64,000 nt of DNA from Psychrobacter sp. P2G3 (GTDB taxonomy: Bacteria > Pseudomonadota > Gammaproteobacteria > Pseudomonadales > Moraxellaceae), in NCBI RefSeq assembly GCF_001593285.1, contig NZ_CP012529.1, positions 1,984,001 to 2,048,000 on the forward strand. The letters run 5' to 3'. A program made the translations under genes and the position numbers. Positions within the stretch are counted from its first letter, which is position 1, and each line of letters begins with the position of its first letter. This document shows positions 17,814 to 27,625 of this stretch, piece after piece. The notes beneath the pieces are model-generated. The model ran no database searches, was not told the origin of the DNA, and saw only the letters and a program-made list of their open reading frames with translations.

Positions 17814-18509
17814 TTAACTAACACGATTCCACGCATCACGTGATGCATGACGAGCATCATCCCAAGCTAGACGTGATTCGCCTTTTACTTCTTCCCATGA
17901 ACGCTGCAAATCTGTTTCATGATCTTCGAAACGCGCGTCACTAGGATAGCGTGCTCGGTTAGCATAGCCTACTGCATAAGCTGGATGTAGATCACGGTCA
18001 AAATCGTGTCCTTGCTGATAATAACTAGCATTGGCATGTTCTGCACGCCAGTAAGCTTCTTCACGGGTTGGGTCAATAGCTTCTGCTGCTGCATGACCTG
18101 CGCCGCCACCAACGATAGCACCAATAGCACCACCAATTAATGTACCCAATGGTCCTGCCATCGTGCCGATAGCTGCGCCTGCTGCGGCACCACCGATGCC
18201 ACCAATACCTGTTCCTACTGGATGTGATCCTGGCTCACCAGTAATAGGATCTGCATTAAGGTCTTCTCTCGCTTCTTTAGACATGTGCTTGACAGCAGTA
18301 CGATCAATCGCATCATGATCCTCTATAATATTGTCATTTTCATGCCTAATGACAGTATTGTTGATAGTATGATCACTACCAGTTAATCGGCGCTCGTTGT
18401 CATCGATGATACGCTCTCTATCACCAACTTCAAGATAGTCATCAGTGAGGACACGGTCATTGTTATCGATTACGCGGTCATTTGTAAGATCATTGTCATG
18501 TTTATTCAT
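17814..18509 (-). CDS. Glycine-zipper protein with repetitive acidic N-terminus
   Basis: 231 residues, no signal peptide. The first 75 residues are charged and repetitive, with related phrases NDRVIDNNDRVL, RERIIDDNERRL and IRHENDNIIEDHDAI. Residues about 98-142 are a glycine zipper (GIGGIGGAAAGAAIG to IGAIVGGGAG) able to insert in or pack against membranes. The rest is hydrophilic and rich in aromatic residues, with a tail like WEEVKGESRLAWDDARHA resembling stress proteins of the CsbD type in wording only. AAGGATA precedes the ATG. A membrane or stress-related role is a guess; no enzymatic motif is seen. Confidence 0.75.
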   Translation of the reverse strand: MNKHDNDLTNDRVIDNNDRVLTDDYLEVGDRERIIDDNERRLTGSDHTINNTVIRHENDNIIEDHDAIDRTAVKHMSKEAREDLNADPITGEPGSHPVGTGIGGIGGAAAGAAIGTMAGPLGTLIGGAIGAIVGGGAGHAAAEAIDPTREEAYWRAEHANASYYQQGHDFDRDLHPAYAVGYANRARYPSDARFEDHETDLQRSWEEVKGESRLAWDDARHASRDAWNRVS

Positions 18510-18854
18510 AATATTATCCTTAAATTGATAGTTATATACTTATTAGTTATTAATTTGAAATGGATTAAGTTGTATTAATCAATCACATTTGAAGTATAAA
18601 AAACTATCAACACTTATCGATAGAACGTTTATGTAAATTATGTCAACACTGCGATGACCTTATGTTACACGGTGTATAGTTATAACGTGTGTATATAAAT
18701 CCATGCTAAATATAGTAATTAAAGAGCATATTATTAGGTATTTATGTTGATACTGATATGGTCGTTAATACAGTGTTTTAGGTATCTTTGATAATATTCT
18801 TTGCCTACTTATACCTAATGAAAATTTTATATCTAATACATTTTGAAAGATATT
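18510..18854. other. Intergenic region between glycine-zipper gene and glpK
   Basis: 345 very AT-rich bases with no gene. It must hold the promoter of the glycine-zipper gene; I do not see a clear hairpin terminator for glpK. Confidence 0.5.
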
Positions 18855-20450
18855 TTAGATATCCATTAACGCCTTAGTAATAACGCGTTGCCACTTATCA
18901 AGATGTTGGGCACGTCTCTCAGCTGACATGTTAGGCTCAAAGATACGGTCTACTTGCCATGATTCTTTCATAGTTTGATCATCATACAATCCACTTTTTA
19001 AACCAGCAAGAAGCGCTGCGCCTTTAGCAGTGATTTCAGTATCTTTGGGACGCAAAACAGGTACACCAAGCAAGTCTGCTTGAAACTGCATCAACAGATC
19101 ATTATTAGCAGCGCCTCCATCGACTCGTAGCTCGGTTAATGGATGCGGACTGTCTTTTTGCATGGCGATAAGAACGTCATAAGTTTGAAAGGCAATCGCC
19201 TCAAGAGCAGCACGAGCAATGTGTGCTTTGGTAGTGCCGCGACTCATGCCACTAATACTGGCATGAATATCAGAGCGCCAATAAGGTGCTCCAAGACCAG
19301 TAAACGCGGGAAGCAACACGACATCCTCGCTACTTTCTACCTGCCGAGCTAAATCTTCGACATCACAGCTTTGTTTAATCATCCCCAAATTATCACGTAG
19401 CCACTGTACGATAGCCCCTGCCATAAACACGCTGCCTTCTAGCGCATAATTTACTTCGCGTCCAAAGAAAGAAGTGGGTGTTTGTAGCATACGTTTACCG
19501 GATTGCACAATGTCACTAATAGATAAGTTTTCTACACGATTTATTGGTTCTTTACGCTGCCAAGCTATCGTAGTCAATAGTTGGTGTTCACTAAGCTTGG
19601 GGGTCTGACCAATATTCATCAGCATAAAACAACCCGTTCCATAGGTGTTTTTAGCCATACCAGGATCGAGACAACCTTGACCAAACAATGCTGCTTGCTG
19701 ATCGCCCAATACGGCATGGATAGGAATCTGCTTGGCGAACAAACCCTTTTTGGTTTTACCAAACTCACCATCTGATGGCAGCACTTTTGGTAGTATCGCC
19801 ATCGGTATATCAAAGCGTGCGCACAGCTCCTCCGACCACGCCAGCTTATGAATATCATATAATAGTGTACGTGAAGCATTGGTGACATCGATGACATGCT
19901 CGCCACCTGTCAGCTGATAAATCAACCAGCTATCAATAGTACCTACTGCTATCTGCCCAGTTGCAGCGCGGGCTTTAATCTTAGGATAGTGCTCAAGCAG
20001 CCAAGAAATCTTGCTGGCACTAAAATAAGGGTCCAGTCGTAAGCCTGTAATCTGCTGCACCCTCTTTGACAGACCTACCGACATATTACCCATACTATCG
20101 TTAGCTAAGTCCTGACAGTATTTTGCTGTGCGCCTGTCTTGCCAAATAATGGCTGGTGCCAACGGTGTGCCCGTTTGCTTATCCCAAATGACGATAGATT
20201 CACGCTGATTGGTAATAGCAATGCTAGTAACATCAGTTGCGAGTAATCCTGCTTGATTAATGACATCGTGAGCACAGCTGATTTGAGTTTGCCAAATTTG
20301 CCGCGCATCTTGCTCTACATAGCCAGCTTTTGGCGTTTGCAGCGTGGTGGGCTGTTGGGCAATCTCAATAGGACGCGCGTGATCATCATATAAAATCGCC
20401 CGACTCGATGTTGTTCCTTGATCCAAGGCTAATATATATCCTGCCATCAT
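18855..20450 (-). CDS. glpK: Glycerol kinase
   Basis: 531 residues, slightly longer than the usual 500. It phosphorylates glycerol to glycerol-3-phosphate with ATP. FGGY-kinase motifs are clear: ALDQGTTSSRAI at the start, TNQRES, WQDRRTAKYC, NASRTLLYDIH, GDQQAALFGQ, and AKNTYGTGCFMLMN. The C-terminal half holds GLGAPYW and ELRVDGGAANNDLLMQ. The start has two adjacent ATG codons (20450 and 20447) after AGAGGTAA; either may be used. No glpF or glpD gene lies next to it, unlike in many bacteria, so glycerol uptake and oxidation genes must be elsewhere. Confidence 0.97.
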   Translation of the reverse strand: MMAGYILALDQGTTSSRAILYDDHARPIEIAQQPTTLQTPKAGYVEQDARQIWQTQISCAHDVINQAGLLATDVTSIAITNQRESIVIWDKQTGTPLAPAIIWQDRRTAKYCQDLANDSMGNMSVGLSKRVQQITGLRLDPYFSASKISWLLEHYPKIKARAATGQIAVGTIDSWLIYQLTGGEHVIDVTNASRTLLYDIHKLAWSEELCARFDIPMAILPKVLPSDGEFGKTKKGLFAKQIPIHAVLGDQQAALFGQGCLDPGMAKNTYGTGCFMLMNIGQTPKLSEHQLLTTIAWQRKEPINRVENLSISDIVQSGKRMLQTPTSFFGREVNYALEGSVFMAGAIVQWLRDNLGMIKQSCDVEDLARQVESSEDVVLLPAFTGLGAPYWRSDIHASISGMSRGTTKAHIARAALEAIAFQTYDVLIAMQKDSPHPLTELRVDGGAANNDLLMQFQADLLGVPVLRPKDTEITAKGAALLAGLKSGLYDDQTMKESWQVDRIFEPNMSAERRAQHLDKWQRVITKALMDI

Positions 20451-21003
20451 TTACCTCTCACTCTTAATTCGCAATATCGCTTGCTATATTTGTCCAATAT
20501 TTTTAACAGCTGTCTATATTTTTCAGTATCTATTTATATATAGCGGTCTACTTTAATAGTAGTCTCTTCTCATAATAGGTTATAAAATAAAACATACATC
20601 ATCATTTTGTGAAATTTATAGTCTTATAATACTACATAGCGCTTGCCTCTCTATACTGCTTGCATTACTGCTTACATTGAAATCTTTTCATTAGTCTTTT
20701 GCCTATCTTCTATTAACAAAAGACTCTTATTGAGAAGCAGGTTTTTATCTTTTTTTATAAATAATATAGTGTTTTAGGTTAAAAACCCTGCTTAAGTATA
20801 AGAAAACTCAATATTGAATGAATAACAAGTAAATAATAAGCATTGACCCGTCATGGTTGTGGCTCTACAGTGTACGCTTTATTATCAGTGCTAAGACTTA
20901 TACTATAAATGATGATTAATTCAATCCTTGTTATTTAGGTACTCTGTATTAAAACATCTTATACGACAAAATTTTGCTTCCTGATTAACGGTTTATATCT
21001 CTT
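20451..21003. other. Divergent intergenic region glpK / tolC-like gene
   Basis: 553 AT-rich bases between divergent genes. It should contain both promoters. I found no gene, no strong hairpin and no clear operator. Confidence 0.5.
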
Positions 21004-22734
21004 ATGAAATTTGTTATCTCATCTCTACCTAGTGCTATTGCCACTATTATGCTGATAGGAATATCAACTCATACCGCAGCGAACAGCAATATAGAAATTA
21101 TGAGTAAGGATAAAAACCTTATTTCAAAGGACGAAATATCGCCTATTGCTACTACTCAGATTATAGACACAAACTATACATCTAATGCCAATGCAACCAA
21201 CAACAGCACGGTAGGCAATAGTAAAAAGTTAACGGCTGATACTGAGGCCGCCAGCTCTGTTTTGGTACAGCCGTCAAGCACCCTCACTCTAGATACTCTC
21301 GTCGACCCTATTACTCATAAAAGCATCGCTAACAGTTATCCTTTAGAGGTAGCTAGCTTTTTGAGTCTTGAACAAGCCCAAGAGATTTTGTTGCAAGTCT
21401 CACCTAAGCTCGCGGCCAATCAAGCTGCGATTGCAGCCAGTGAATATCAAACCGATGCACTTAAAACGATAGACAATCCTTTTGTATTTGCGCAGCTATC
21501 AGCCAGTACCTACAACGTGCAGGAAGATATTGATTTATCAACGCTCAAGAATGGCGTAATCAACGGAGTAAATAATGCTGGTGCTAATACTGGTGATATT
21601 GTTCCTCCTATCCCGCCCTTACCAGATTTGCCAAACTTTGGTGAGATGGTCGGCGATCGTATTCCTGATTCCTATGACTTTAAGCGTTCGGGTTCAACGG
21701 CGGGAGCAGGTATAGGTTTTGCTTGGCCTGTTTATACTGCTGGGCGTACTACTGCGCTTACGGGTGCATCAGATGCACGCACTCAAGAAGCAATGGCTGA
21801 CAGCATACTCGATAAAAACGAGCTTTATAATACTTTGATTGAACGCTACTTTAAGGCACAGCTAGCCATCATCGCCGCCTACCTACGTGAAGACGCCTAT
21901 GACACGTTGCAGCAGACTGACCATATGGCAAAGCGACTATATGAAGAAGGATTTATATCACGTGTAGATCGTTTAGAAGCGCAGTCTGCACTGGCAGATG
22001 CAAAGAGTGAAGCAGTTAACGCAAATAATGACGCCCGCCTTGCTATGATTGCGTTGCAACGTCTGTTACGTACTGACTATCGTATCAAACCTACGACTCC
22101 TTTATTTGTCTCCAGCCGGCCTCTACCAGATGTGAGTTACTTTCAAAATTTAGCACTCAGCCATCATCCTGGCTTACAGAAAGTCGCTGCTAAACGCGCG
22201 CAAGCCCAAAAACTACATGAGCTATCTGATACCGGTTATAAACCCACTGTTATGTTATATGGCTATGGACAAGTTGAGAAGGATCCTAGCTGGATTGCAG
22301 GTCTATCAGCCAGTTGGAAGCTATGGGGCGGACTTGATAAAACAGCATCACTGGCATCCAGTAATGCTAAAATTCGCCAAGCTGATCTATCCGAAATTGA
22401 AGTGAGCGACAATCTACTACTACTGGTGGAAAAAAACTGGAACGATGTCAATAATGCTCAGTCGCGTTATCAAGCATTACAAAGCAATGTTGATTTGGCT
22501 ACAGAGGTATTACGTTTACGACGCCTCGGACTGCAAGAAGGCGTAAATACTACGATTGAAGTGGTACAAGCACAAACACAAGCTCTCAAAGCTCGCACCG
22601 AACAAGCACAAGCTGCAAACGCTTATGTACAAGGGTTAGCTGCTTTAATGCAAAGTAGTGGCACGCCGCTCGCTTTTAATGCTTATCTAAATGCGGCTGA
22701 CATAAGGCTGCCTACTTTGTATTCTGAACAATGA
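21004..22734 (+). CDS. TolC-family outer-membrane efflux protein
   Basis: 576 residues. A signal peptide (about 1-27) is followed by a poorly conserved region of about 80 residues. Then comes the outer-membrane efflux fold: EQAQEILLQVSPKLAANQAAI, a beta segment with FAWPVYTAGRT, long coiled helices with RLYEEGFISRVDRLEAQSAL, and a second repeat with WKLWGGLDKTASLASSNAKI. It would form the trimeric outer-membrane channel of a tripartite exporter. It is the first gene of a probable export cluster with the HlyD-type adaptor (23892) and two ABC-2 permeases; a YihY gene lies between. The substrate is unknown. Confidence 0.93.
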   Translation: MKFVISSLPSAIATIMLIGISTHTAANSNIEIMSKDKNLISKDEISPIATTQIIDTNYTSNANATNNSTVGNSKKLTADTEAASSVLVQPSSTLTLDTLVDPITHKSIANSYPLEVASFLSLEQAQEILLQVSPKLAANQAAIAASEYQTDALKTIDNPFVFAQLSASTYNVQEDIDLSTLKNGVINGVNNAGANTGDIVPPIPPLPDLPNFGEMVGDRIPDSYDFKRSGSTAGAGIGFAWPVYTAGRTTALTGASDARTQEAMADSILDKNELYNTLIERYFKAQLAIIAAYLREDAYDTLQQTDHMAKRLYEEGFISRVDRLEAQSALADAKSEAVNANNDARLAMIALQRLLRTDYRIKPTTPLFVSSRPLPDVSYFQNLALSHHPGLQKVAAKRAQAQKLHELSDTGYKPTVMLYGYGQVEKDPSWIAGLSASWKLWGGLDKTASLASSNAKIRQADLSEIEVSDNLLLLVEKNWNDVNNAQSRYQALQSNVDLATEVLRLRRLGLQEGVNTTIEVVQAQTQALKARTEQAQAANAYVQGLAALMQSSGTPLAFNAYLNAADIRLPTLYSEQ

Positions 22735-22873
22735 TTTGATATTAAGAATGATAGGGCGTGTTGATAAGCGCTTGTACTGATTATAATTAAATTGCTAATG
22801 CCTACATTATTACTCACCTTACTTTACTGCTACTAATCTTACTGATACTAACCCTACTGCGAATAACTGTTTT

Positions 22874-23737
22874 ATGAAAAAACTGATTTCTAAATTGACA
22901 AGTTGGCTTCAGCCCTTGCTACAGACATGGCGTATAGCGAACAACTCTAATGTTTGGGCACATTGCGCTAGCGTAGGGTTTTTTGGTTTTTTATCTATTT
23001 TTCCAGCAATGGCCGTGTTTGTGCTGCTTTATGGTCTCGCTTTCTCACCCTCTGAGATGCAAGAACAGATTTTAATTTTGCGTCAGTTTATACCTGATGG
23101 TGTATATGAAGTCCTTAATTCACGTTTAAGCGAACTGGCCTCTAACACCGCGTCAAAACTGACTTTTGGTCTGATTGCATCGACATTACTGGCCCTTTAT
23201 GCTGGCTCTAAAGGCATCAAATCCCTAATTATTCTTGTCAATCTTGCCTTCCACATCACGCAAGAGCGCAACTTGATACAAGGTACGATCCGAGCGGTTG
23301 GTTTAACCTTTGCCGCGGTAGTTGTCCTAATAATAGCAATCTCGTCTATCGCTATTATTCCTTTAGGGGCGGCCTATTTCCCCTTCCCTCAAATAGCGAA
23401 GACGATTGCACTTTGGAGCAGATGGCCTATATTAGCTGGCATCATATTCTTAAGCTTCTTAAGCCTATATCGTTTGGCGCCAAATCGTGACGCTATACCG
23501 CTAAAAAAACTGGTGCCAGGAGCATCTCTTGCGACCGTTCTCTGGATTCTATTGTCTGTGCTGTTTTCGATTTATGTCCAAAACTTTAATAACTATAGCG
23601 CTGAGTTTGGTGCGCTTTCAGCAGCCGTAGTCATTATGCTGTGGCTTTACTATTCAGCATTCATCGTAGCCTTTGGTGCTATTTTTAATTTCGAAGCCAT
23701 AGAAAGCTCTAAACCTCATGCTGTTCGCGTGTACTGA
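22874..23737 (+). CDS. YihY/BrkB-family inner-membrane protein
   Basis: 287 residues with about six transmembrane segments. The first follows AHCASVGFFGFLSIFPAMAVF; later ones include LIASTLLALYAGSKGIKSLI and the final AAVVIMLWLYYSAFIVAFGAIFN region. These match the YihY (UPF0761) family, once wrongly called RNase BN. The family's function is not settled; a lipid or solute transport role has been proposed. It sits between the TolC-like gene and the HlyD-like adaptor, so a link to export is possible but not shown. Confidence 0.88.
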   Translation: MKKLISKLTSWLQPLLQTWRIANNSNVWAHCASVGFFGFLSIFPAMAVFVLLYGLAFSPSEMQEQILILRQFIPDGVYEVLNSRLSELASNTASKLTFGLIASTLLALYAGSKGIKSLIILVNLAFHITQERNLIQGTIRAVGLTFAAVVVLIIAISSIAIIPLGAAYFPFPQIAKTIALWSRWPILAGIIFLSFLSLYRLAPNRDAIPLKKLVPGASLATVLWILLSVLFSIYVQNFNNYSAEFGALSAAVVIMLWLYYSAFIVAFGAIFNFEAIESSKPHAVRVY

Positions 23738-23891
23738 TAAACTGATAATTCATTAAAACGCCTTTAGGGTAGTACCTCTGATCGTTATTGATTGTTATCA
23801 AGATTAGAGAACTGCCTTGCAGCCTTTTATGCTGCTACCTTTACAATAAACCCTTCATTCTCAACTTTATTGCTTTAGGAATACCATTTTC

Positions 23892-25046
23892 ATGACTGAA
23901 CATCACAACGACTCGGATGCAGAAAACACGCCTACTGAACCTATGGATAATATTAAATCTGAACAGCCAGCACCTGATTATCAGCGCCTAAACTCAAAGG
24001 CTACATCAGCGAAAAAAAAGGCGACAGTCAAAAAATCTGTTATTGCGTTAGTCGTTATCATGGTGCTTGGTGTCATCGCTTACGGATTGTTTAGAAGCGC
24101 CCAAAATAGTGAACCGCAAGTCATCACCTTGCAAGGGCAGATGCAAATGCAGCAAACGTCTATCGCAGCCAAAGTGCCTGGACGTATCGCTCAAATCATG
24201 GTCACTGAAGGTGATAGAGTAACTGCCGGTCAGCAGCTAATTGAGATGGATTCGCCTGAGATTAACGCGAAGATTAATCAAGCTCGTGCTGGTAAACAAA
24301 TGGCACAGAGTCAGTTGGATAAAGCAGAAAATGGCGCGCGTCCTCAAGAGATTGCTCAAGCAAAAGCTGCTTGGCAAGCCAATAAAGCTGCCTCTGATCT
24401 AGCCGCCAGTACCTATGAGCGTATCAACCGACTTTATGAAGAAGGTTTGATGGCTCGGCAAAAATGTGATGAGGCATTCGCACAATATCTTGCGACTAAA
24501 GATCAAACAATAGCGGCACGTCTACAATATGACTTAGCGGTAGAAGGTACTCGTAGCGAAGATAAGTCAGCAGCTACTGCACAAGTGGCACAAGTCGATG
24601 CCCAGTTAGAAGAAGCACTAGTCGCCAAAGAAGAGGCCAATCTAAAAAGCCCTATTGCAGGAATTGTAAATAATGTGATTGTCAGCACTGGTGAAGTCAT
24701 CGGTCAAGGTGTACCTCTCCTAACACTCGTCAATACAGACGATCAATGGGTAGTACTTAACGTCACCGAAACCTATCTCAATCAATTTGCAATCGGTCGG
24801 CAGTTTACTGGCACTATTCCAGCACTATCATCAGCTAACAACCCACATACTAAACAATTCATCGTTTATGCAACCTCAACATTGTCTGATTTTGCGACTT
24901 GGCGCCCAACCAATAATGACGACGGTTTTGATGTACGTACTTTTGAAGTCAAAGCCCGACCTATGACTCCTGACTCGCGCGTCCGTTCAGGGATGAGTGT
25001 CATTGTGAACATCGACCCCACTTCTATTAATCAGACTCCAGAGTAG
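23892..25046 (+). CDS. HlyD-family periplasmic adaptor protein
   Basis: 384 residues. A cytoplasmic N-terminus of about 45 residues is followed by one transmembrane helix (about 50-69). Then comes the membrane-fusion fold: a lipoyl-like half (VPGRIAQIMVTEGDRVTAGQ), a long coiled hairpin rich in A, Q and E, the second lipoyl half (LKSPIAGIVNNVIVSTGEVI), and beta-barrel domains. It would bridge the inner-membrane permeases and the TolC-like channel. Its stop (25044-25046) is 3 bases before the first permease start, so the three genes 23892-27547 form an operon. Shine-Dalgarno TAGGAATA is present. Substrate unknown. Confidence 0.93.
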   Translation: MTEHHNDSDAENTPTEPMDNIKSEQPAPDYQRLNSKATSAKKKATVKKSVIALVVIMVLGVIAYGLFRSAQNSEPQVITLQGQMQMQQTSIAAKVPGRIAQIMVTEGDRVTAGQQLIEMDSPEINAKINQARAGKQMAQSQLDKAENGARPQEIAQAKAAWQANKAASDLAASTYERINRLYEEGLMARQKCDEAFAQYLATKDQTIAARLQYDLAVEGTRSEDKSAATAQVAQVDAQLEEALVAKEEANLKSPIAGIVNNVIVSTGEVIGQGVPLLTLVNTDDQWVVLNVTETYLNQFAIGRQFTGTIPALSSANNPHTKQFIVYATSTLSDFATWRPTNNDDGFDVRTFEVKARPMTPDSRVRSGMSVIVNIDPTSINQTPE

Positions 25047-25049
25047 GTT

Positions 25050-26339
25050 ATGCGTCTGTTCAAGGCTTTTCTGCGCAGTGCTGCGTACGAGCGTCGTTTT
25101 TTAACCAAAAACCATTGGGACTTCTCCGTGGTGGTCTGGATACCTTTGGTCACGATATTACTCATTTGGTGGATTTTTGCGCAAACCCAAATTACGGATT
25201 TACCTATCGGCGTAATTGACCAAGATAATAGTCCTGTCGCCAACACATTAGTACGGTATTTGGAAGCCAGTCCGGATATTACGGTTAGAAAGCTATATCC
25301 CTCGCCAGCAGTAGCTGAAGCAGCTATTTTGCAGCGCGATATTTATGCAGTTGTCATTATCCCAGAAGACTTCGAGCGCAACATTCTATCTGGCAAGCCT
25401 GCGCCTATAGTCTTGCAAGTCAATGCTCAATACGGTACTCATTCTGGCATCATCCAAAAAAGTGTACAAACGGTAGCTGGTACTCTATCAGCTGGGATTG
25501 AAATTCAACGCTTAGTCAAACAAGGCATGGCACCATCACAGGCGACTATCGCTTATTCGCCTATTAGTGTTCAACGTATCAGTTTATTTAATGCTGCAAC
25601 TGACTACCAGCAATTTTTGGCCTCAACTGTTATTCCTGCCCTACTACATATTTTAGCAATGGTAATCGGTGCGACAACCATTGGTCGTGAGTTACGTGAT
25701 AAGCAGATCGGTCGTTGGTATCGTTTTATTGATACAGGTAGTCCTAACCTGACGTTACTAAACAACAGTCATAGACAGTTAACAGAACTTGATAGCCAAG
25801 TTAATAATGCTAACTTCAAATCACAATCTACTCAAAACATCAGTATTCCGGTGCTACTATTTGGCCTGACAGGCAAGTATTTTTGGCCTATATTAGCTTA
25901 TAGTATCTGGTCGATATTGGCATTATGGCTTGCTACACCGCAGCAGACGATTGCGTTAACTTCTTTGCTAGCTACTTATATTGGGCTTGTTCTGTTGATG
26001 ATATTGTCATTTTGGCTCGGTGCTATATTTACGGTAGCTTCATTTTCATTGCGTGCAGGCTTATCTGCAACAGGCTTTGTATCTGCGCCCTCTTACGCTT
26101 TCGCTGGTGTCACTTTCCCTTATATCGCAATTAGCGATAGTGCTAAGCATTGGTCAGACGCCCTACCTTTAACTCATTACCTAAAACTACATATCGCGCA
26201 ATTACAAATGCAAGCACCAGTGGCTATTTCTTTACCGATTGTTTACGGTCTAATGATTGCGACCATTATCGCGATGGTAATTACCACATTGTTAACCAAA
26301 CGCGCATTGGCGCATCCTGAACGCTGGGGAGCCCGCTAA
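25050..26339 (+). CDS. ABC-2-type permease subunit
   Basis: 429 residues. An N-terminal transmembrane helix (VVWIPLVTILLIWWIFAQ, about 28-45) precedes a large periplasmic domain with the family phrase PIGVIDQDNSPVANTLVRYL, as in YhhJ/YbhR-type permeases. At least five more transmembrane segments follow. It would form a dimer with the next gene product. No nucleotide-binding-domain gene lies in this operon. An extra region of about 50 residues (around 225-275, rich in N, S and Q) interrupts the usual first transmembrane block and is odd. Confidence 0.9.
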   Translation: MRLFKAFLRSAAYERRFLTKNHWDFSVVVWIPLVTILLIWWIFAQTQITDLPIGVIDQDNSPVANTLVRYLEASPDITVRKLYPSPAVAEAAILQRDIYAVVIIPEDFERNILSGKPAPIVLQVNAQYGTHSGIIQKSVQTVAGTLSAGIEIQRLVKQGMAPSQATIAYSPISVQRISLFNAATDYQQFLASTVIPALLHILAMVIGATTIGRELRDKQIGRWYRFIDTGSPNLTLLNNSHRQLTELDSQVNNANFKSQSTQNISIPVLLFGLTGKYFWPILAYSIWSILALWLATPQQTIALTSLLATYIGLVLLMILSFWLGAIFTVASFSLRAGLSATGFVSAPSYAFAGVTFPYIAISDSAKHWSDALPLTHYLKLHIAQLQMQAPVAISLPIVYGLMIATIIAMVITTLLTKRALAHPERWGAR

Positions 26340-27547
26340 TGTCATATATACAGAAGCACAAACCATCAAGAGCAACTCTACCTTCACAAACATCGTTACA
26401 AACTTTTTTAGGTAGCTTTTTACAAACGCTAAGAGATATCTTTACCGATAGCGGTGTCATTTTGATGCTGCTTATTGCGCCCATTATTTATGGTTTTTTT
26501 TATCCGTGGCCGTATTCAACTGAAGTAGTCAATCATGTACCTGTCGGTATTATTGATAAGGACAATAGCGACCTATCACGTACTATCGTTCGCTACGCTA
26601 GTGCCAGTCCGCAGCTTGATACTACACGCTTTCTTAATGAACAACAGGCTAAAGAAGCAATATGGTCAGATGAAATTGCAGGCTACCTGATTATTCCAAG
26701 CGGTCTTGAGCAGCAAGTACTATCAGGAAAGGCAGCCAGTGTTAGCGTACTGGGTAATGGCGGCTACTTTCTTTTGAATAAAAATGTTCAGATGGGATTT
26801 CTACAAGCGGTTAGTACGGTATCAGCGGGCATTGAGGTCAAGAAAAGCATTGCACAAGGCGCTTATTCGTCTACTGCTGTGCAAAACACGCAAGCTGTAC
26901 CGCTACGGATTATTCCTTTGTATAATCAAACTGAAGGTTACGGGGCTTACGTAGTGCCCGCGGTATCTATTATTATATTGCAGCAAACATTACTGATGGC
27001 AACTGCCATGCTTATTGGAACTTGGTATGAGCAACGTCGTCATATGACGACTATAGGCGGTTGGCTTGGTAGAATTGCTGCATTAAGCTCGTTAAGCTTT
27101 GTCATTGGTTGCTTTTATTATGGCTGGGCTTTTGAGCTCCATCATTATCCGCGTGGGCAAAATATGCTTGGCAGCTTGCTATTCTTGCTTTTATTCTGTC
27201 CAACAGTAGCTACACTTGGCTGCGTGCTCGGATTATGGTTTCGTCAGCGGGAGCGTAGTCTACAGATTTTGATCTTTAGCTCGCTACCGATATTCTTTGT
27301 CAGTGGCTATCCCTGGCCTGCCAACCAACTTCCAGAAATACTACAAATTGTGCGCTGGCTAGCACCTACCACTCCTGCTATCAATACTTCTGTACAGCTT
27401 AATCAAATGGGTGCAAGCATCTCGCAAGTCTCCATAGGATTTTATGCACTTGCTGCACTATGGGTGTTTTATTTCGTTTTACTGATGCTGTTTTGTTGGC
27501 GTACGGCGAAAAAACAGCCCTCTTTGAAAATCACAGAACCCTCTTGA
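26339..27547 (+). CDS. ABC-2-type permease subunit
   Basis: 402 residues, paralogue of the previous gene. Its ATG shares the last A of the upstream TAA, so translation is coupled. It has the N-terminal helix (about 40-58), the periplasmic phrase PVGIIDKDNSDLSRTIVRYA, and six transmembrane segments, with VVPAVSIIILQQTLLMATAMLIG typical of the fold and a last one near LWVFYFVLLMLFCW. It likely pairs with the product of 25050 and the HlyD-type adaptor. The missing ATPase means that an ATPase encoded elsewhere is used, or that transport works without one. Confidence 0.9.
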   Translation: MSYIQKHKPSRATLPSQTSLQTFLGSFLQTLRDIFTDSGVILMLLIAPIIYGFFYPWPYSTEVVNHVPVGIIDKDNSDLSRTIVRYASASPQLDTTRFLNEQQAKEAIWSDEIAGYLIIPSGLEQQVLSGKAASVSVLGNGGYFLLNKNVQMGFLQAVSTVSAGIEVKKSIAQGAYSSTAVQNTQAVPLRIIPLYNQTEGYGAYVVPAVSIIILQQTLLMATAMLIGTWYEQRRHMTTIGGWLGRIAALSSLSFVIGCFYYGWAFELHHYPRGQNMLGSLLFLLLFCPTVATLGCVLGLWFRQRERSLQILIFSSLPIFFVSGYPWPANQLPEILQIVRWLAPTTPAINTSVQLNQMGASISQVSIGFYALAALWVFYFVLLMLFCWRTAKKQPSLKITEPS

Positions 27548-27562
27548 AAATCATTTGGTCAA

Positions 27563-27600
27563 AAAAAAGCGCCTGTTAATTCAATAACAGGCGCTTTTTT
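27563..27600. terminator. Bidirectional terminator, export operon / sthA
   Basis: Arms 27563-27578 and 27585-27600 pair perfectly over 16 bp (core GCGCCTGTTA/TAACAGGCGC) with a 6-base loop, an A-run on one side and a T-run on the other. It separates convergent genes. Confidence 0.92.
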
Positions 27601-27625
27601 ATATTAAATTAAGGTGTACTGAAAT

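Noticed and set aside
19143..19352. Plus-strand open frames over glpK (also 19581-19775)
   Set aside because: Antisense to a clear glycerol kinase gene.
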